From positions 1 through 42,505 of the forward strand of contig CANGFT010000039.1 in the NCBI GenBank assembly GCA_947453205.1: a stretch of 42,505 bases of DNA, given 5' to 3'. A model generated the notes under the pieces. It did no database searches and was not told the origin of the DNA. It was given only the letters and a program-made list of their open reading frames with translations. The first letter of the stretch is position 1. Every line of letters starts with the position of its first letter. The position numbers and the translations under genes were made by a program. Origin of the DNA: Beijerinckiaceae bacterium (GTDB taxonomy: Bacteria; Pseudomonadota; Alphaproteobacteria; Rhizobiales; Beijerinckiaceae). Shown one piece after another: positions 21,401 to 28,825 of the stretch.

Positions 21401-21964
21401 CTAGGCCCCCAGCGCCTCGCGCATGCGCTGGCGGCGCGCCGGCTTGTACATGTCGTCGTATTGGCGCGGGCCGAGCGGGCCCTGCTCGATGACCATCTCC
21501 ACGAAGACCGGGCCTTCCTCGGTGAGGATGGCGGGGAGCTGCGCCTCGAAATCTTCGAGCTTTTCGATGCGGCGCACATTCCTGATCCCGCCCGCTTTCG
21601 CCATGGCGCAGAAATCGACCTGCTGATTGGGCAGGGGATGGCCGCCGTTGGCCTCGTAGCTGCCGTTGCACCACACGAAATGCACCAGATTTTTCGGCTG
21701 GGCGGCGCCGATGGTGACGAGCGTGCCGAGGTTCATGAGCAGGCTGCCGTCGCCGTCGAGCACGAGCACGCGGCGCTCGGGACGGCCCAGCGCGAGGCCG
21801 AGGCCGTGGGAGGAGGCGAGGCCCATGGCGCCGAAGGAATAATAGTTCAGCGCGCGGTCGCTCATCTCGACCCATTCGGACGCCGTCGAATAGGTGGCGA
21901 CCACGATCTCGTCGTCGGTCAGGCGCCTGGCGAGGGCCTCAAGGCATTTGGTCCGGTTCATCAT
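21401..21964 (-). CDS. Thiamine diphosphate-dependent decarboxylase, beta subunit (sulfopyruvate/phosphonopyruvate decarboxylase type)
   Basis: Carries the thiamine diphosphate and magnesium site of a two-subunit decarboxylase. Seen: FGAMGLASSHGLGLALG, then the cofactor motif DGDGSLLMNLG followed about 25 residues later by CNGSYEANGG, in a 187-residue protein. This size and order match ComE-like sulfopyruvate decarboxylase subunits and the C-terminal half of phosphonopyruvate decarboxylases. It starts at 21964 or 21961 (two consecutive ATG), with GGAG nine bases upstream of the first. The alpha subunit gene ends 16 bases upstream, so they form one operon. No coenzyme M or phosphonate genes are near, hence the substrate is open. 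Confidence 0.85.
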   Translation of the reverse strand: MMNRTKCLEALARRLTDDEIVVATYSTASEWVEMSDRALNYYSFGAMGLASSHGLGLALGRPERRVLVLDGDGSLLMNLGTLVTIGAAQPKNLVHFVWCNGSYEANGGHPLPNQQVDFCAMAKAGGIRNVRRIEKLEDFEAQLPAILTEEGPVFVEMVIEQGPLGPRQYDDMYKPARRQRMREALGA

Positions 21965-21980
21965 GGCGAATATCTCCGGT

Positions 21981-22505
21981 TCAAACGGGCTTGCGGCCGA
22001 TGAGGATGGCGACGGGGTGGGACTGTTCATAGGCGCGGGTGATCGCCGGCGCGATGCAGCCCACATCCTCGTCAGTGTCGACATAGTGGCGCTCGATGCC
22101 CATCACATCGAGGATCGGCTCAATGATGCGCAGGCCGAACTTCTTGGATTCCTGCGGGGCGACGCCCACTTCCTTGCTGAGCAGGCCGATGATCATGCAC
22201 ATGGGCATCTTGTGCTCGCAGGCGATGGCGCGGATGGCGTTCATCGCATAGAGGAAGCCCGTGTACTGGATGAGGATCAGCGCGCGCTTGTGGCCATAGG
22301 TCAGGCCCGCCGCGATGCCGAAACACTCATCCTCCTTGCAGGTGCGGATCAGCTTGAAGTCGGGATCGCTGCGGATGGGGGTCAGAAGCCCGCCTGCCGT
22401 GTGAAGATCGGGCACCGAGAGCACATGGCTCACCCCCGCTTGCTTCACAGCCTTGATGATCGGCGCGCCGTGCAGAACACCGGCGGCAGTTACGGGCGCA
22501 TTCAT
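21981..22505 (-). CDS. Thiamine diphosphate-dependent decarboxylase, alpha subunit (sulfopyruvate/phosphonopyruvate decarboxylase type)
   Basis: N-terminal (pyrimidine-binding) half of the split decarboxylase, 174 residues. Seen: PIIKAVKQAGVSHVLSVPD, the acidic motif CKEDECFGIAAGL whose Glu would activate the thiamine ring, then LIQYTGFLYAMNAIRAIA and a C-terminal ILIGRKPV. Start at 22505 has GGAGG seven bases upstream on this strand. It leads the two-gene operon and is divergent from the zinc genes across 173 bases. The partners together equal the length of a single-chain ThDP decarboxylase without its middle domain. Confidence 0.85.
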   Translation of the reverse strand: MNAPVTAAGVLHGAPIIKAVKQAGVSHVLSVPDLHTAGGLLTPIRSDPDFKLIRTCKEDECFGIAAGLTYGHKRALILIQYTGFLYAMNAIRAIACEHKMPMCMIIGLLSKEVGVAPQESKKFGLRIIEPILDVMGIERHYVDTDEDVGCIAPAITRAYEQSHPVAILIGRKPV

Positions 22506-22635
22506 TCGTCGTCCTCCCCTGTTGGGGTCAAGAAAACAGATTTGCCGTGCCGTGTCACCCGCCCAAAGCGCAAAACGGGGACGGGAGCGCAACGAGAGGC
22601 CGACGTCGGAATGTCAGGGATATGGACGGGGGGTA

Positions 22636-22660
22636 GGTTATGTAATAATATAACATAACC
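22636..22660. promoter_or_regulatory. Zur-like operator of the zinc operon
   Basis: A 25-base palindrome with perfect eight-base arms, GGTTATGT and ACATAACC, around an AT-only centre of nine bases. It lies 18 bases before the ATG of the His-rich protein and is the most AT-rich stretch nearby. Its form (AT-rich, arms GTTATGT/ACATAAC) resembles Fur-family Zur boxes of alphaproteobacteria. With znuC and znuB downstream, zinc-dependent repression is the natural inference. Confidence 0.72.
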
Positions 22661-22678
22661 TGAGTATGCGAGCATTTC

Positions 22679-22918
22679 ATGGACGCCGCCCCCCATATCC
22701 CCGCGCACGACCATCCGCACGACCATGCCCACGGTCATTCCCATGGCCATGCCCATGGACATGACCATGGAAATGGGGGCGCCCACGGGCATGCCCACCA
22801 CGCAAGGCCTGCACGCGCCCCGGCCTCCCTGCTGCGCATGTCGGCGGCCGAGCGGCTGGCTGTGGCGGGCGGGGCCGTGGCCGCGATCTGGATGGGCGTA
22901 GTCTGGGCGCTCGCATGA
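22679..22918 (+). CDS. Small histidine-rich tail-anchored protein
   Basis: A 79-residue protein not assignable to a named family. Residues 6-41 alternate His with Asp, Gly and Ala (about 16 His in blocks such as HDHPHDHAHGHSHGHAHGHD), a strong potential zinc site. A basic/Pro spacer follows, and one hydrophobic helix near residues 59-78 (LAVAGGAVAAIWMGVVWALA) ends at the C-terminus, so it looks tail-anchored with the His domain probably in the cytoplasm. It is first in the operon, after the Zur-like box, and its stop overlaps the znuC-like start by four bases (ATGA). A zinc buffer or hand-over factor for the transporter is plausible but unproven. Confidence 0.75.
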   Translation: MDAAPHIPAHDHPHDHAHGHSHGHAHGHDHGNGGAHGHAHHARPARAPASLLRMSAAERLAVAGGAVAAIWMGVVWALA

Positions 22919-23652
22919 CCGTCGCCCTGCGCTTCAGCAACCTGACCCTTGGCTATGACCGCCACCCTGCCGTCCATCACCTCGACGGCGTCGTGGAGAC
23001 CGGCGACCTGCTTGCCGTCTGCGGCCCCAATGGCGCGGGCAAGTCGACCTTGCTCAAGGCCATAGCCGGGGCGATCCAGCCCCTGGGGGGGCAGGTGGAG
23101 CGCCTCGCCTGCGCGGCGCAGGACATCGCCTATCTGCCGCAGGCCGCCGAGATCGACCGGTCCTTCCCGATCAATGTCTTCGACCTCGTCTCCATGGGCT
23201 TCTGGCGCAGCGCAGGCCTCTTTGGCGGCCTCAGCCGCAAGCGTGAAGCCCGCATTTACGACGCCATCGCCTCGGTCGGCCTGACGGGCCTGGAAGACCG
23301 GCCCATCGGCACGCTTTCGGGCGGGCAGACCCAGCGCATGCTCTTCGCGCGCCTGCTCCTGCAGGACGCCCCTGTGATCCTGCTCGACGAGCCCTTCACC
23401 GCCCTCGACAGCAAGACGACGGCCGATCTCCTCGACGTCGTCGCCCGCTGGCATGGCGAAAAGCGGACTGTGGTCGCTGTGCTGCATGATGACGAGATCA
23501 TCCGCCGCTGCTTCCCCAAGGCCCTGCTGCTGGCGCGCGAGCCCGTGGCCTGGGGCAGGACCGCGGACGTTCTGGGACCGGAGAACCTGCTGCGCGCCCG
23601 GCGCATGGTCGAGGCCTTCGACCGGGAAGCCCACGAATGCGAAGTGGCCTGA
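22915..23652 (+). CDS. znuC: Zinc ABC transporter ATP-binding protein (ZnuC-like)
   Basis: ATPase of a metal-cation importer. Seen: Walker A GPNGAGKST (residues 37-45), Q-loop around YLPQAAEID, signature LSGGQ (134-138), Walker B VILLDEP (154-160) and the switch His191. The 245 residues are usual for the ZnuC/MntB/SitB group. It overlaps the His-rich gene by four bases, and the permease gene starts four bases after it. The Zur-like operator and neighbouring CobW protein favour zinc over manganese or iron. The periplasmic binding protein (ZnuA) is not in this window. Confidence 0.9.
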   Translation: MTVALRFSNLTLGYDRHPAVHHLDGVVETGDLLAVCGPNGAGKSTLLKAIAGAIQPLGGQVERLACAAQDIAYLPQAAEIDRSFPINVFDLVSMGFWRSAGLFGGLSRKREARIYDAIASVGLTGLEDRPIGTLSGGQTQRMLFARLLLQDAPVILLDEPFTALDSKTTADLLDVVARWHGEKRTVVAVLHDDEIIRRCFPKALLLAREPVAWGRTADVLGPENLLRARRMVEAFDREAHECEVA

Positions 23653-23656
23653 TGTG

Positions 23657-24532
23657 ATGAGCGGCCTCCACGACCTCCTCTTCGCCCCCTTCGCGGATTT
23701 CGAATTCATGCGCCGGGCGCTCGTGGGCGCCATGGCGCTGGCGCTGGCGGGGGCGCCGGTCGGCGTCTTTCTCATCCTGCGCCGCATGTCCCTCACCGGC
23801 GACGCCATGGCCCATGCGATCCTGCCGGGCGCGGCCATCGGCTATCTTCTGGCGGGCCTGTCGCTGGGCGCCATGACGGCGGGGGGGATGATCGCGGGCT
23901 TCGTCGTGGCCATCGCCTCGGGCGCGGTGGCGCGGGCGACGGCTTTGCGCGAGGACGCCTCGCTCGCCGCCTTCTATCTGATCTCGCTGGCGCTGGGCGT
24001 CACCATCGTCTCTCTGAGGGGCTCCAACGTCGACCTCATGCATGTGCTCTTCGGCAATGTGCTGGCGCTTGACGACGCGACCTTGCTGCTGCTCGCCGCC
24101 ATCGCCAGCCTGACCCTTCTTGGCCTCGCCGCCCTGTACCGTCCGCTGGTCATGGAGACGGTCGATCCCCTCTTTCTCGCCAGCGTCAGCCGTGCGGGGG
24201 CGCCGACGCAGCTCATGTTTCTTGGGCTTGTGGTGATGAATCTCGTAGCGGCCTTTCATGCGCTGGGCACGCTCATGGCGGTCGGCCTGATGATGCTGCC
24301 CGCCGCCTCCGCCCGCTTCTGGAGCGCCGACATCAGCCGCATGGTCGTCATAGCCGCAGGCCTTGGGCTGGCCTCCGCCTATCTGGGGCTGACGCTCTCC
24401 TATCACTCAGGGGCGCCCTCGGGGCCGCTGGTGATCCTTGTGGCGGGCGCCTTCTATCTCCTGTCTCTGGTTCTTGGACCGGCGGGCGGCTTGATCCGGC
24501 TGTTGCGGCCCCGCCGTCATCTGGAGGCCTGA
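23657..24532 (+). CDS. znuB: Zinc ABC transporter permease (ZnuB-like)
   Basis: Integral membrane subunit of the importer, 291 residues with about eight hydrophobic helices. Seen: the family N-terminus FMRRALVGAMALALAGAPVGVFLILRR near residues 17-43, then LTGDAMAHAILPGAAIGYL, a central HVLFGNVLALD, and the conserved tail segment FHALGTLMAVGLMMLPAASAR. These are typical of ABC-3 family metal permeases. ATG at 23657 follows the znuC stop by four bases; an in-frame GTG at 23654 is the alternative. After its stop lies a 257-base gap that begins with a weak GC hairpin (GCCGCC/GGCGGC, 24576-24590) and otherwise shows no gene. Confidence 0.9.
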   Translation: MSGLHDLLFAPFADFEFMRRALVGAMALALAGAPVGVFLILRRMSLTGDAMAHAILPGAAIGYLLAGLSLGAMTAGGMIAGFVVAIASGAVARATALREDASLAAFYLISLALGVTIVSLRGSNVDLMHVLFGNVLALDDATLLLLAAIASLTLLGLAALYRPLVMETVDPLFLASVSRAGAPTQLMFLGLVVMNLVAAFHALGTLMAVGLMMLPAASARFWSADISRMVVIAAGLGLASAYLGLTLSYHSGAPSGPLVILVAGAFYLLSLVLGPAGGLIRLLRPRRHLEA

Positions 24533-24789
24533 CAAGATGTGATCGCCCGCCAAACTCGCGGGAATCCCTCTAAAAGCCGCCGCTGGCGGCCTTCAGGGCG
24601 CCGTTTCGCCGCCCGGCGGAGCGACAGGGACTTACATCGACAGGGGCCAGTGCAATATAAGGGGGCGACAGGCCGCGCTTTCGCCATGAGGCGGACGCGG
24701 CCCTCCCCGGAATTCCGGACTGCGGGCGCGGCGGCGCATGAAGCGACGCCCCTGTGGTCCGGCCTGTGAATCGAGTGAAAGGGAACCGC

Positions 24790-25884
24790 ATGTCCGACGC
24801 CGCCTCAACCAAGATCCCCGTCACGGTCCTCACCGGCTATCTGGGCGCCGGCAAGACCACGCTGCTGAACCGGATCCTCAGCGAGCAGCACGGCCAGCGT
24901 TACGCCGTCATCGTCAATGAATTCGGCGAGATCGGCATCGACAACGATCTTGTCGTGGGCGCTGACGAAGAAGTGTTCGAGATGAACAACGGCTGCATCT
25001 GCTGCACCGTGCGCGGCGACCTCATCCGCATCGTGGAAGGCCTGATGAAGCGCAAGGGCCAGTTCGACGCCATCATCGTGGAGACCACGGGCCTCGCCGA
25101 TCCCGCGCCCGTCGCCCAGACCTTCTTCGTCGACGAGGACGTGCAGGAGCGCTCGCGCCTCGACGCCGTCGTGACCGTGGCTGACGCCAAATGGCTGAGC
25201 GACCGCCTCAAGGACGCGCCTGAGGCGAAGAACCAGATCGCCTTCGCCGACGTCATTATCCTCAACAAGACCGACCTTGTGAACGAGGCCGAGCTGCGCG
25301 AGGTCGAAGGCCGCATCCGCGCCATCAACCCCTACGCCAAGCTGCACAAGACGACGCGCTGCCAGGTGCCGCTCGATGCGGTGCTCGGCCGCAACGCCTT
25401 CGATCTCGAGCGCATCCTCGAAATCGAGCCGGACTTTCTGGATTGCGGGCCTGATTGCGACGATCCGCACCACGACCATTCCCATCACGGGCATGACCAC
25501 CACGGGCACGATCATGGCCATCATCATCACCACGGCCACGACCATCATGGACATGACCACGGCTCCAACCTCAAGGTCTATCACGACGAGGAGATGCAGT
25601 CGGTCTCGATCCGCCTTGACGGCGATCTCGATCCCAACAAGTTCATGCCCTGGATCAACGATCTCGTGCAGCGCGAAGGCCCGAACATCCTGCGCTCCAA
25701 GGGCATCCTCGCCTTCAAGGACGACCCCAAGCGCTTCGTCTTCCAGGGCGTGCACATGATCCTCGACGGCGATTCCCAGCGCGAGTGGAAGCCCGGCGAG
25801 CGGCGCGAGTCGAAGGTCGTCTTCATCGGCCGCAATCTGAAGGAAGACGAGCTGCGCAAGGGCGTGCAGAGCTGCGCGGTCTGA
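24790..25884 (+). CDS. CobW/COG0523 family GTPase, probable zinc metallochaperone
   Basis: A 364-residue G3E GTPase. Seen: Walker A GYLGAGKTT (residues 16-24), the metal motif CICC at 69-72 (Cys69, Cys71, Cys72), ETTGLADP in switch II, and NKTD at 159-162. A histidine-dense insertion between about residues 227 and 257 follows, then the CobW C-terminal domain (SVSIRLDGDLDPNKF onwards). The CxCC motif and His cluster are hallmarks of zinc-handling COG0523 members (ZigA, YeiR and eukaryotic ZNG1). Position next to znuCB supports zinc over cobalamin synthesis, for which no genes are nearby. Start at 24790 has AAAGGGA upstream. The stop overlaps the next start by one base. Confidence 0.92.
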   Translation: MSDAASTKIPVTVLTGYLGAGKTTLLNRILSEQHGQRYAVIVNEFGEIGIDNDLVVGADEEVFEMNNGCICCTVRGDLIRIVEGLMKRKGQFDAIIVETTGLADPAPVAQTFFVDEDVQERSRLDAVVTVADAKWLSDRLKDAPEAKNQIAFADVIILNKTDLVNEAELREVEGRIRAINPYAKLHKTTRCQVPLDAVLGRNAFDLERILEIEPDFLDCGPDCDDPHHDHSHHGHDHHGHDHGHHHHHGHDHHGHDHGSNLKVYHDEEMQSVSIRLDGDLDPNKFMPWINDLVQREGPNILRSKGILAFKDDPKRFVFQGVHMILDGDSQREWKPGERRESKVVFIGRNLKEDELRKGVQSCAV

Positions 25885-26291
25885 TGGAGCCCATCACCCT
25901 CGCCATCTTCCTGCGCATCGAGGCGCGCGGCTGGAGCGGCCCTGCGCCGCGCCTGCCGAACGAGCCCGTGCGCATGGAGGACGGGCGCGACGGCCTGCGC
26001 ATATTCACCTACGATCTCTCGCCCAAGGATCCGACCCTGTCGGTCCCCGACGCCTGCCTGCGCGTCGCCTCGAAGCTGGAGCGCATGCTGGCGCCCGAGC
26101 GCACGCCCTTCAGCGCGCCCGAACATGTGACGCGCTGCACCCTTGAATTCGGCGTGCTCGCGGACCGGGAGCGTGAGTCCTTCTCCTATGCCTGGCCGCT
26201 CGAATTCCTGTCGGTCCTGGCGGATGCGCAGATCGAGCTGAACGTATCCCACTACCTTCCCACGAACGATGAGGAGGACGGCGACGCGTGA
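25884..26291 (+). CDS. Conserved hypothetical protein between CobW and WD40 genes
   Basis: A 135-residue soluble acidic protein. I do not recognise it with certainty; the general plan (LAIFLRIEARGW at the start, a strand pair in the middle, and EFLSVLADAQIELNVSHY near the end) is reminiscent of DUF4279-type proteins, but this is tentative. It has one Cys in the first half (PDACLRV) and one in VTRCTLEFG, and a strongly acidic tail (NDEEDGDA). ATG at 25884 overlaps the GTPase stop by one base, so translation is coupled to the metallochaperone. No signal peptide or membrane helix is seen. Confidence 0.72.
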   Translation: MEPITLAIFLRIEARGWSGPAPRLPNEPVRMEDGRDGLRIFTYDLSPKDPTLSVPDACLRVASKLERMLAPERTPFSAPEHVTRCTLEFGVLADRERESFSYAWPLEFLSVLADAQIELNVSHYLPTNDEEDGDA

Positions 26292-26322
26292 CCTCGTCCG
26301 CAGTCCCGTCACACAGATCCGC

Positions 26323-27333
26323 ATGGCTGAGATGCAAACCTCCCTGACCCAGAACGTCACCCCGATCACCCTTGACGGCGAAGCCGTCTGCGCTGGCTTC
26401 TTTGGACGCACGCCTGTTTTCGCGCTCGCCAATGGCGAGGCCGTGATCGCGCAGATCGGCGCCGTGCGGCGCGTGCGGCTGCATGGCGAAAACGCCGCCG
26501 TCCTCACCGCGCAATGTCATCATGGGCGCCTCGTCAGCGGAGGCGATGACGGCCGGGTGATGGAGCTGCGTCCCGATGGCTCGGTGAAGATGCTCGCCGA
26601 TGAAAAGGGCAAGTGGATCGACGCGCTCGCCCTGCGTGACGATGGCGCCACCGCCTGGACCGTGGCGAAGATTGTGAGCGCGCGCGACGCCAGGGGCGAG
26701 GTGAAGAGCTTCACGGCGCCCAGCGGCGTGCGCGGCCTGTGCTTCATGCCCAAGGGCTATCGCCTCGCGCTGGCCCATTACAACGGCGTGTCCCTGTGGT
26801 TTCCCAACACCGCCGCCGAGCCCGAGGGGCTGGTCTGGCGCGGCTCGCATCTTGATGTGACGATTTCGCCCGACGGCAAGTTCGCCGTCACCGCCATGCA
26901 GGAGAACGCCCTGCATGGCTGGCGCATCGCCGACCGCAAGGACATGCGGATGACCGGCTATCCCTCGAAGACCCGCTCCTTCTCATGGTCCCAGGACGGC
27001 AAATGGCTGGCGACATCAGGCGCCGAAGCCTGCATCATCTGGCCCTTCGACGGCAAGGACGGACCCATGGGCAGGGGCCCACGCGAATGCGGCGTGCGCT
27101 CCGCCAAGGTCACGCGCGTCGCCTTCCATCCGCGCGCCCTCGTGCTCGCGGCCGGCTATGACGATGGTTGGGTCATGCTGTGCCGCATCAGCGATGGATC
27201 GGAACTGCTGGTGCGCAAGCCCGAAGCCGAAAAGGCCGGCGCCATCAGCGCGCTGGCCTGGAGCGACGATGGCGCAAAACTCGCCTTCGGCGCGGAAGAT
27301 GGCGTTGCAGGCCTTCTCGATCTCCCTGCCTGA
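26323..27333 (+). CDS. WD40 repeat protein
   Basis: A 336-residue beta-propeller protein. Seen: repeated blades with GH/WD-like motifs, for example GGDDGRVMEL, LDVTISPDGKFAVTAMQENALHGW, SFSWSQDGKWLATSGAEACIIW and ALAWSDDGAKLAFGAEDGVAGLL at the C-terminus. It has no signal peptide, so it is probably cytoplasmic. It follows the 135-residue gene closely and likely belongs to the same operon as the CobW GTPase; a scaffold or client-binding role in zinc allocation is possible but only inferred. The start is uncertain: ATG 26323, ATG 26332 or, with overlap, ATG 26269. None has a convincing ribosome-binding site. Confidence 0.85.
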   Translation: MAEMQTSLTQNVTPITLDGEAVCAGFFGRTPVFALANGEAVIAQIGAVRRVRLHGENAAVLTAQCHHGRLVSGGDDGRVMELRPDGSVKMLADEKGKWIDALALRDDGATAWTVAKIVSARDARGEVKSFTAPSGVRGLCFMPKGYRLALAHYNGVSLWFPNTAAEPEGLVWRGSHLDVTISPDGKFAVTAMQENALHGWRIADRKDMRMTGYPSKTRSFSWSQDGKWLATSGAEACIIWPFDGKDGPMGRGPRECGVRSAKVTRVAFHPRALVLAAGYDDGWVMLCRISDGSELLVRKPEAEKAGAISALAWSDDGAKLAFGAEDGVAGLLDLPA

Positions 27334-27577
27334 GGCGCCTTGCGTCAAAGCAGAAAAACACCTTTTCCCATTGTGAAAAGTGGACCGCGTCCGCACGCCC
27401 ATTGAAAGGCGGGCGAAGCCTCCAGGCAAGATGGCGCCTGGGGCGACTCTTGCTTGCTTCAATAAATATCTCATTCGAACGTCGCAAATGACGTTGCAGA
27501 CAAGCGCTTGATTTCGAGTCGGGTATTCGTGTTTATAGCTCCTGACTGAAATGAAAGCTGCTCCGGGGGGAGCTGGG

Positions 27578-28813
27578 ATGCCGGATTTCATGGATCGGCT
27601 CGAGACGCGGGCCGTCAAATCCCGAGAGCTCGCGCTCTACCGCGATTTGAAGACGATCATCGCTGTCGCCAGGCCGCGCGCACCCGGTCTGCGCCGTCTC
27701 ATGCGCATGGCGAAGATCGTCGACTTCCGCGGCAAGGAGGAGCTGGCGAAATTTCCGGTGCTGCGCGGTCGCGACATGGCGCTGCTGCGCGATCAGGAGC
27801 CCCCCTTCGGCGGCCTCAACGCGACGCGCCCCGGCCTGCTGCGCCGCCTCTTCCCCAATATGCTCGAAGGCCATGCGAAGGACTGGTGGGGCGCCGCGCG
27901 CGCCATGCATGCGGCCGGCTTCACGCGTGGCGACATCATCCTGAACTGCTTTTCCTATCATCTCTCCACCGCTGGCCATATGGTGGAGAGCGGCGCGCAG
28001 GCGCTGGGCTGCGCCGTCATTCCCGCAGGCTCATCCTCGATCGAGCGTCAGCTCGACGCCATCGAGGCGCTGCGTCCCAACGCCTTTTGCGGCAAGGCCG
28101 CCTTCCTCGATCTTCTCTTGCAGAAGGCCGCCGAACTGCGCCGCGACGTCTCCTCGATCAAGAAGGCCTTCGTCTTCGGCGCGCCGCTCTCGCCGCATCT
28201 GCGCTCCAGCATCGAGGCGCGCGGCGTGCGCCTGCGGCAGGGTTTCGCCACCGCGATGCTGGGCGTCATCGCCTATGAGACCGACGACGCTGACGGCGCC
28301 CTCAACAAGGGCATGGTCGTCAACGAAGGCGTCATTCTGGAGATCGTGCGCCCCGGCGCCGACGAGCCCGTGGCCGCCGGCCAGATCGGCGAATTGGTCG
28401 TCACGCGGCTCAATCTCGATTGTCCCGTGCTGCGCTGCTCCACCGGCGATCTTTCGCGGATCATTCGCGAGCCCTCCCCCTGCGGGCGCACCAACATCCG
28501 CATCGAGGGCTGGCTTGGCCGCGCCGATCAGGCGGCCTATGTCGCTGATCGCACCTTGCTGCCCTCGCAGGTCATCGACATTGGCGCGCGCCATGCGGCG
28601 GTGCGGCGGCTGCGGCTTGTCTTGCGCAGCGAAAACGCGCGCGAGGCCCTTGTGCTGCGCGCCGAGGCGACCCCTCAGGACGCCGCGCTCGCGAACGCGC
28701 TCGGCGCCTCCCTGAGGGATGTCACCGGCCTTGAGGGCGCCGTCGAGATCGTGGCTCCTGGCGACCTGCCGGACGATGGCAAGCTGATCGTCGACGAACG
28801 CGCGCTCGCGTGA
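27578..28813 (+). CDS. Phenylacetate-CoA ligase-like (PaaK family) protein, atypical
   Basis: A 411-residue member of the ANL adenylating-enzyme group. Seen: a PaaK-like core with FTRGDIILNCFSYHLSTAGH, GAQALGCAVIPAG and LRPNAFCGKAAFLDLL, the motif CSTGDLSRI, GRADQAAYV followed by LLPSQVIDI, and a C-terminal KLIVDERA. The usual phosphate loop (SSGTTG-type) is not seen before the core, and the position of the acidic residue in the YGTAD/E motif reads FATAMLG. Normal adenylation is therefore doubtful. ATG 27578 was chosen for the strong GGGGGGAG seven bases upstream; ATG 27551 is the alternative. No other phenylacetate genes are present. A thiD gene follows after 12 bases. Confidence 0.8.
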   Translation: MPDFMDRLETRAVKSRELALYRDLKTIIAVARPRAPGLRRLMRMAKIVDFRGKEELAKFPVLRGRDMALLRDQEPPFGGLNATRPGLLRRLFPNMLEGHAKDWWGAARAMHAAGFTRGDIILNCFSYHLSTAGHMVESGAQALGCAVIPAGSSSIERQLDAIEALRPNAFCGKAAFLDLLLQKAAELRRDVSSIKKAFVFGAPLSPHLRSSIEARGVRLRQGFATAMLGVIAYETDDADGALNKGMVVNEGVILEIVRPGADEPVAAGQIGELVVTRLNLDCPVLRCSTGDLSRIIREPSPCGRTNIRIEGWLGRADQAAYVADRTLLPSQVIDIGARHAAVRRLRLVLRSENAREALVLRAEATPQDAALANALGASLRDVTGLEGAVEIVAPGDLPDDGKLIVDERALA

Positions 28814-28825
28814 TAGGCCGCGCTC

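Noticed and set aside
24539-24769. A 76-codon frame between znuB and the CobW gene
   Set aside because: Arg/Ser-rich, no ribosome-binding site and no hydrophobic or domain pattern; I treat the 257-base gap as non-coding.
24790-25884. Role of the CobW-type protein in cobalamin synthesis
   Set aside because: No cob genes are near; CxCC plus His-rich insertion and the znuCB context fit zinc handling better.
27478-27495. AACGTC-N6-GACGTT inverted repeat upstream of the PaaK-like gene as an operator
   Set aside because: Short arms and no promoter clearly associated in the 244-base gap; likely by chance, though not excluded.
27334-27577. A riboswitch (for example TPP) in the leader of the PaaK-like/thiD unit
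   Set aside because: No THI-box-like conserved blocks (CUGAGA, ACCUGA) are visible in this region.
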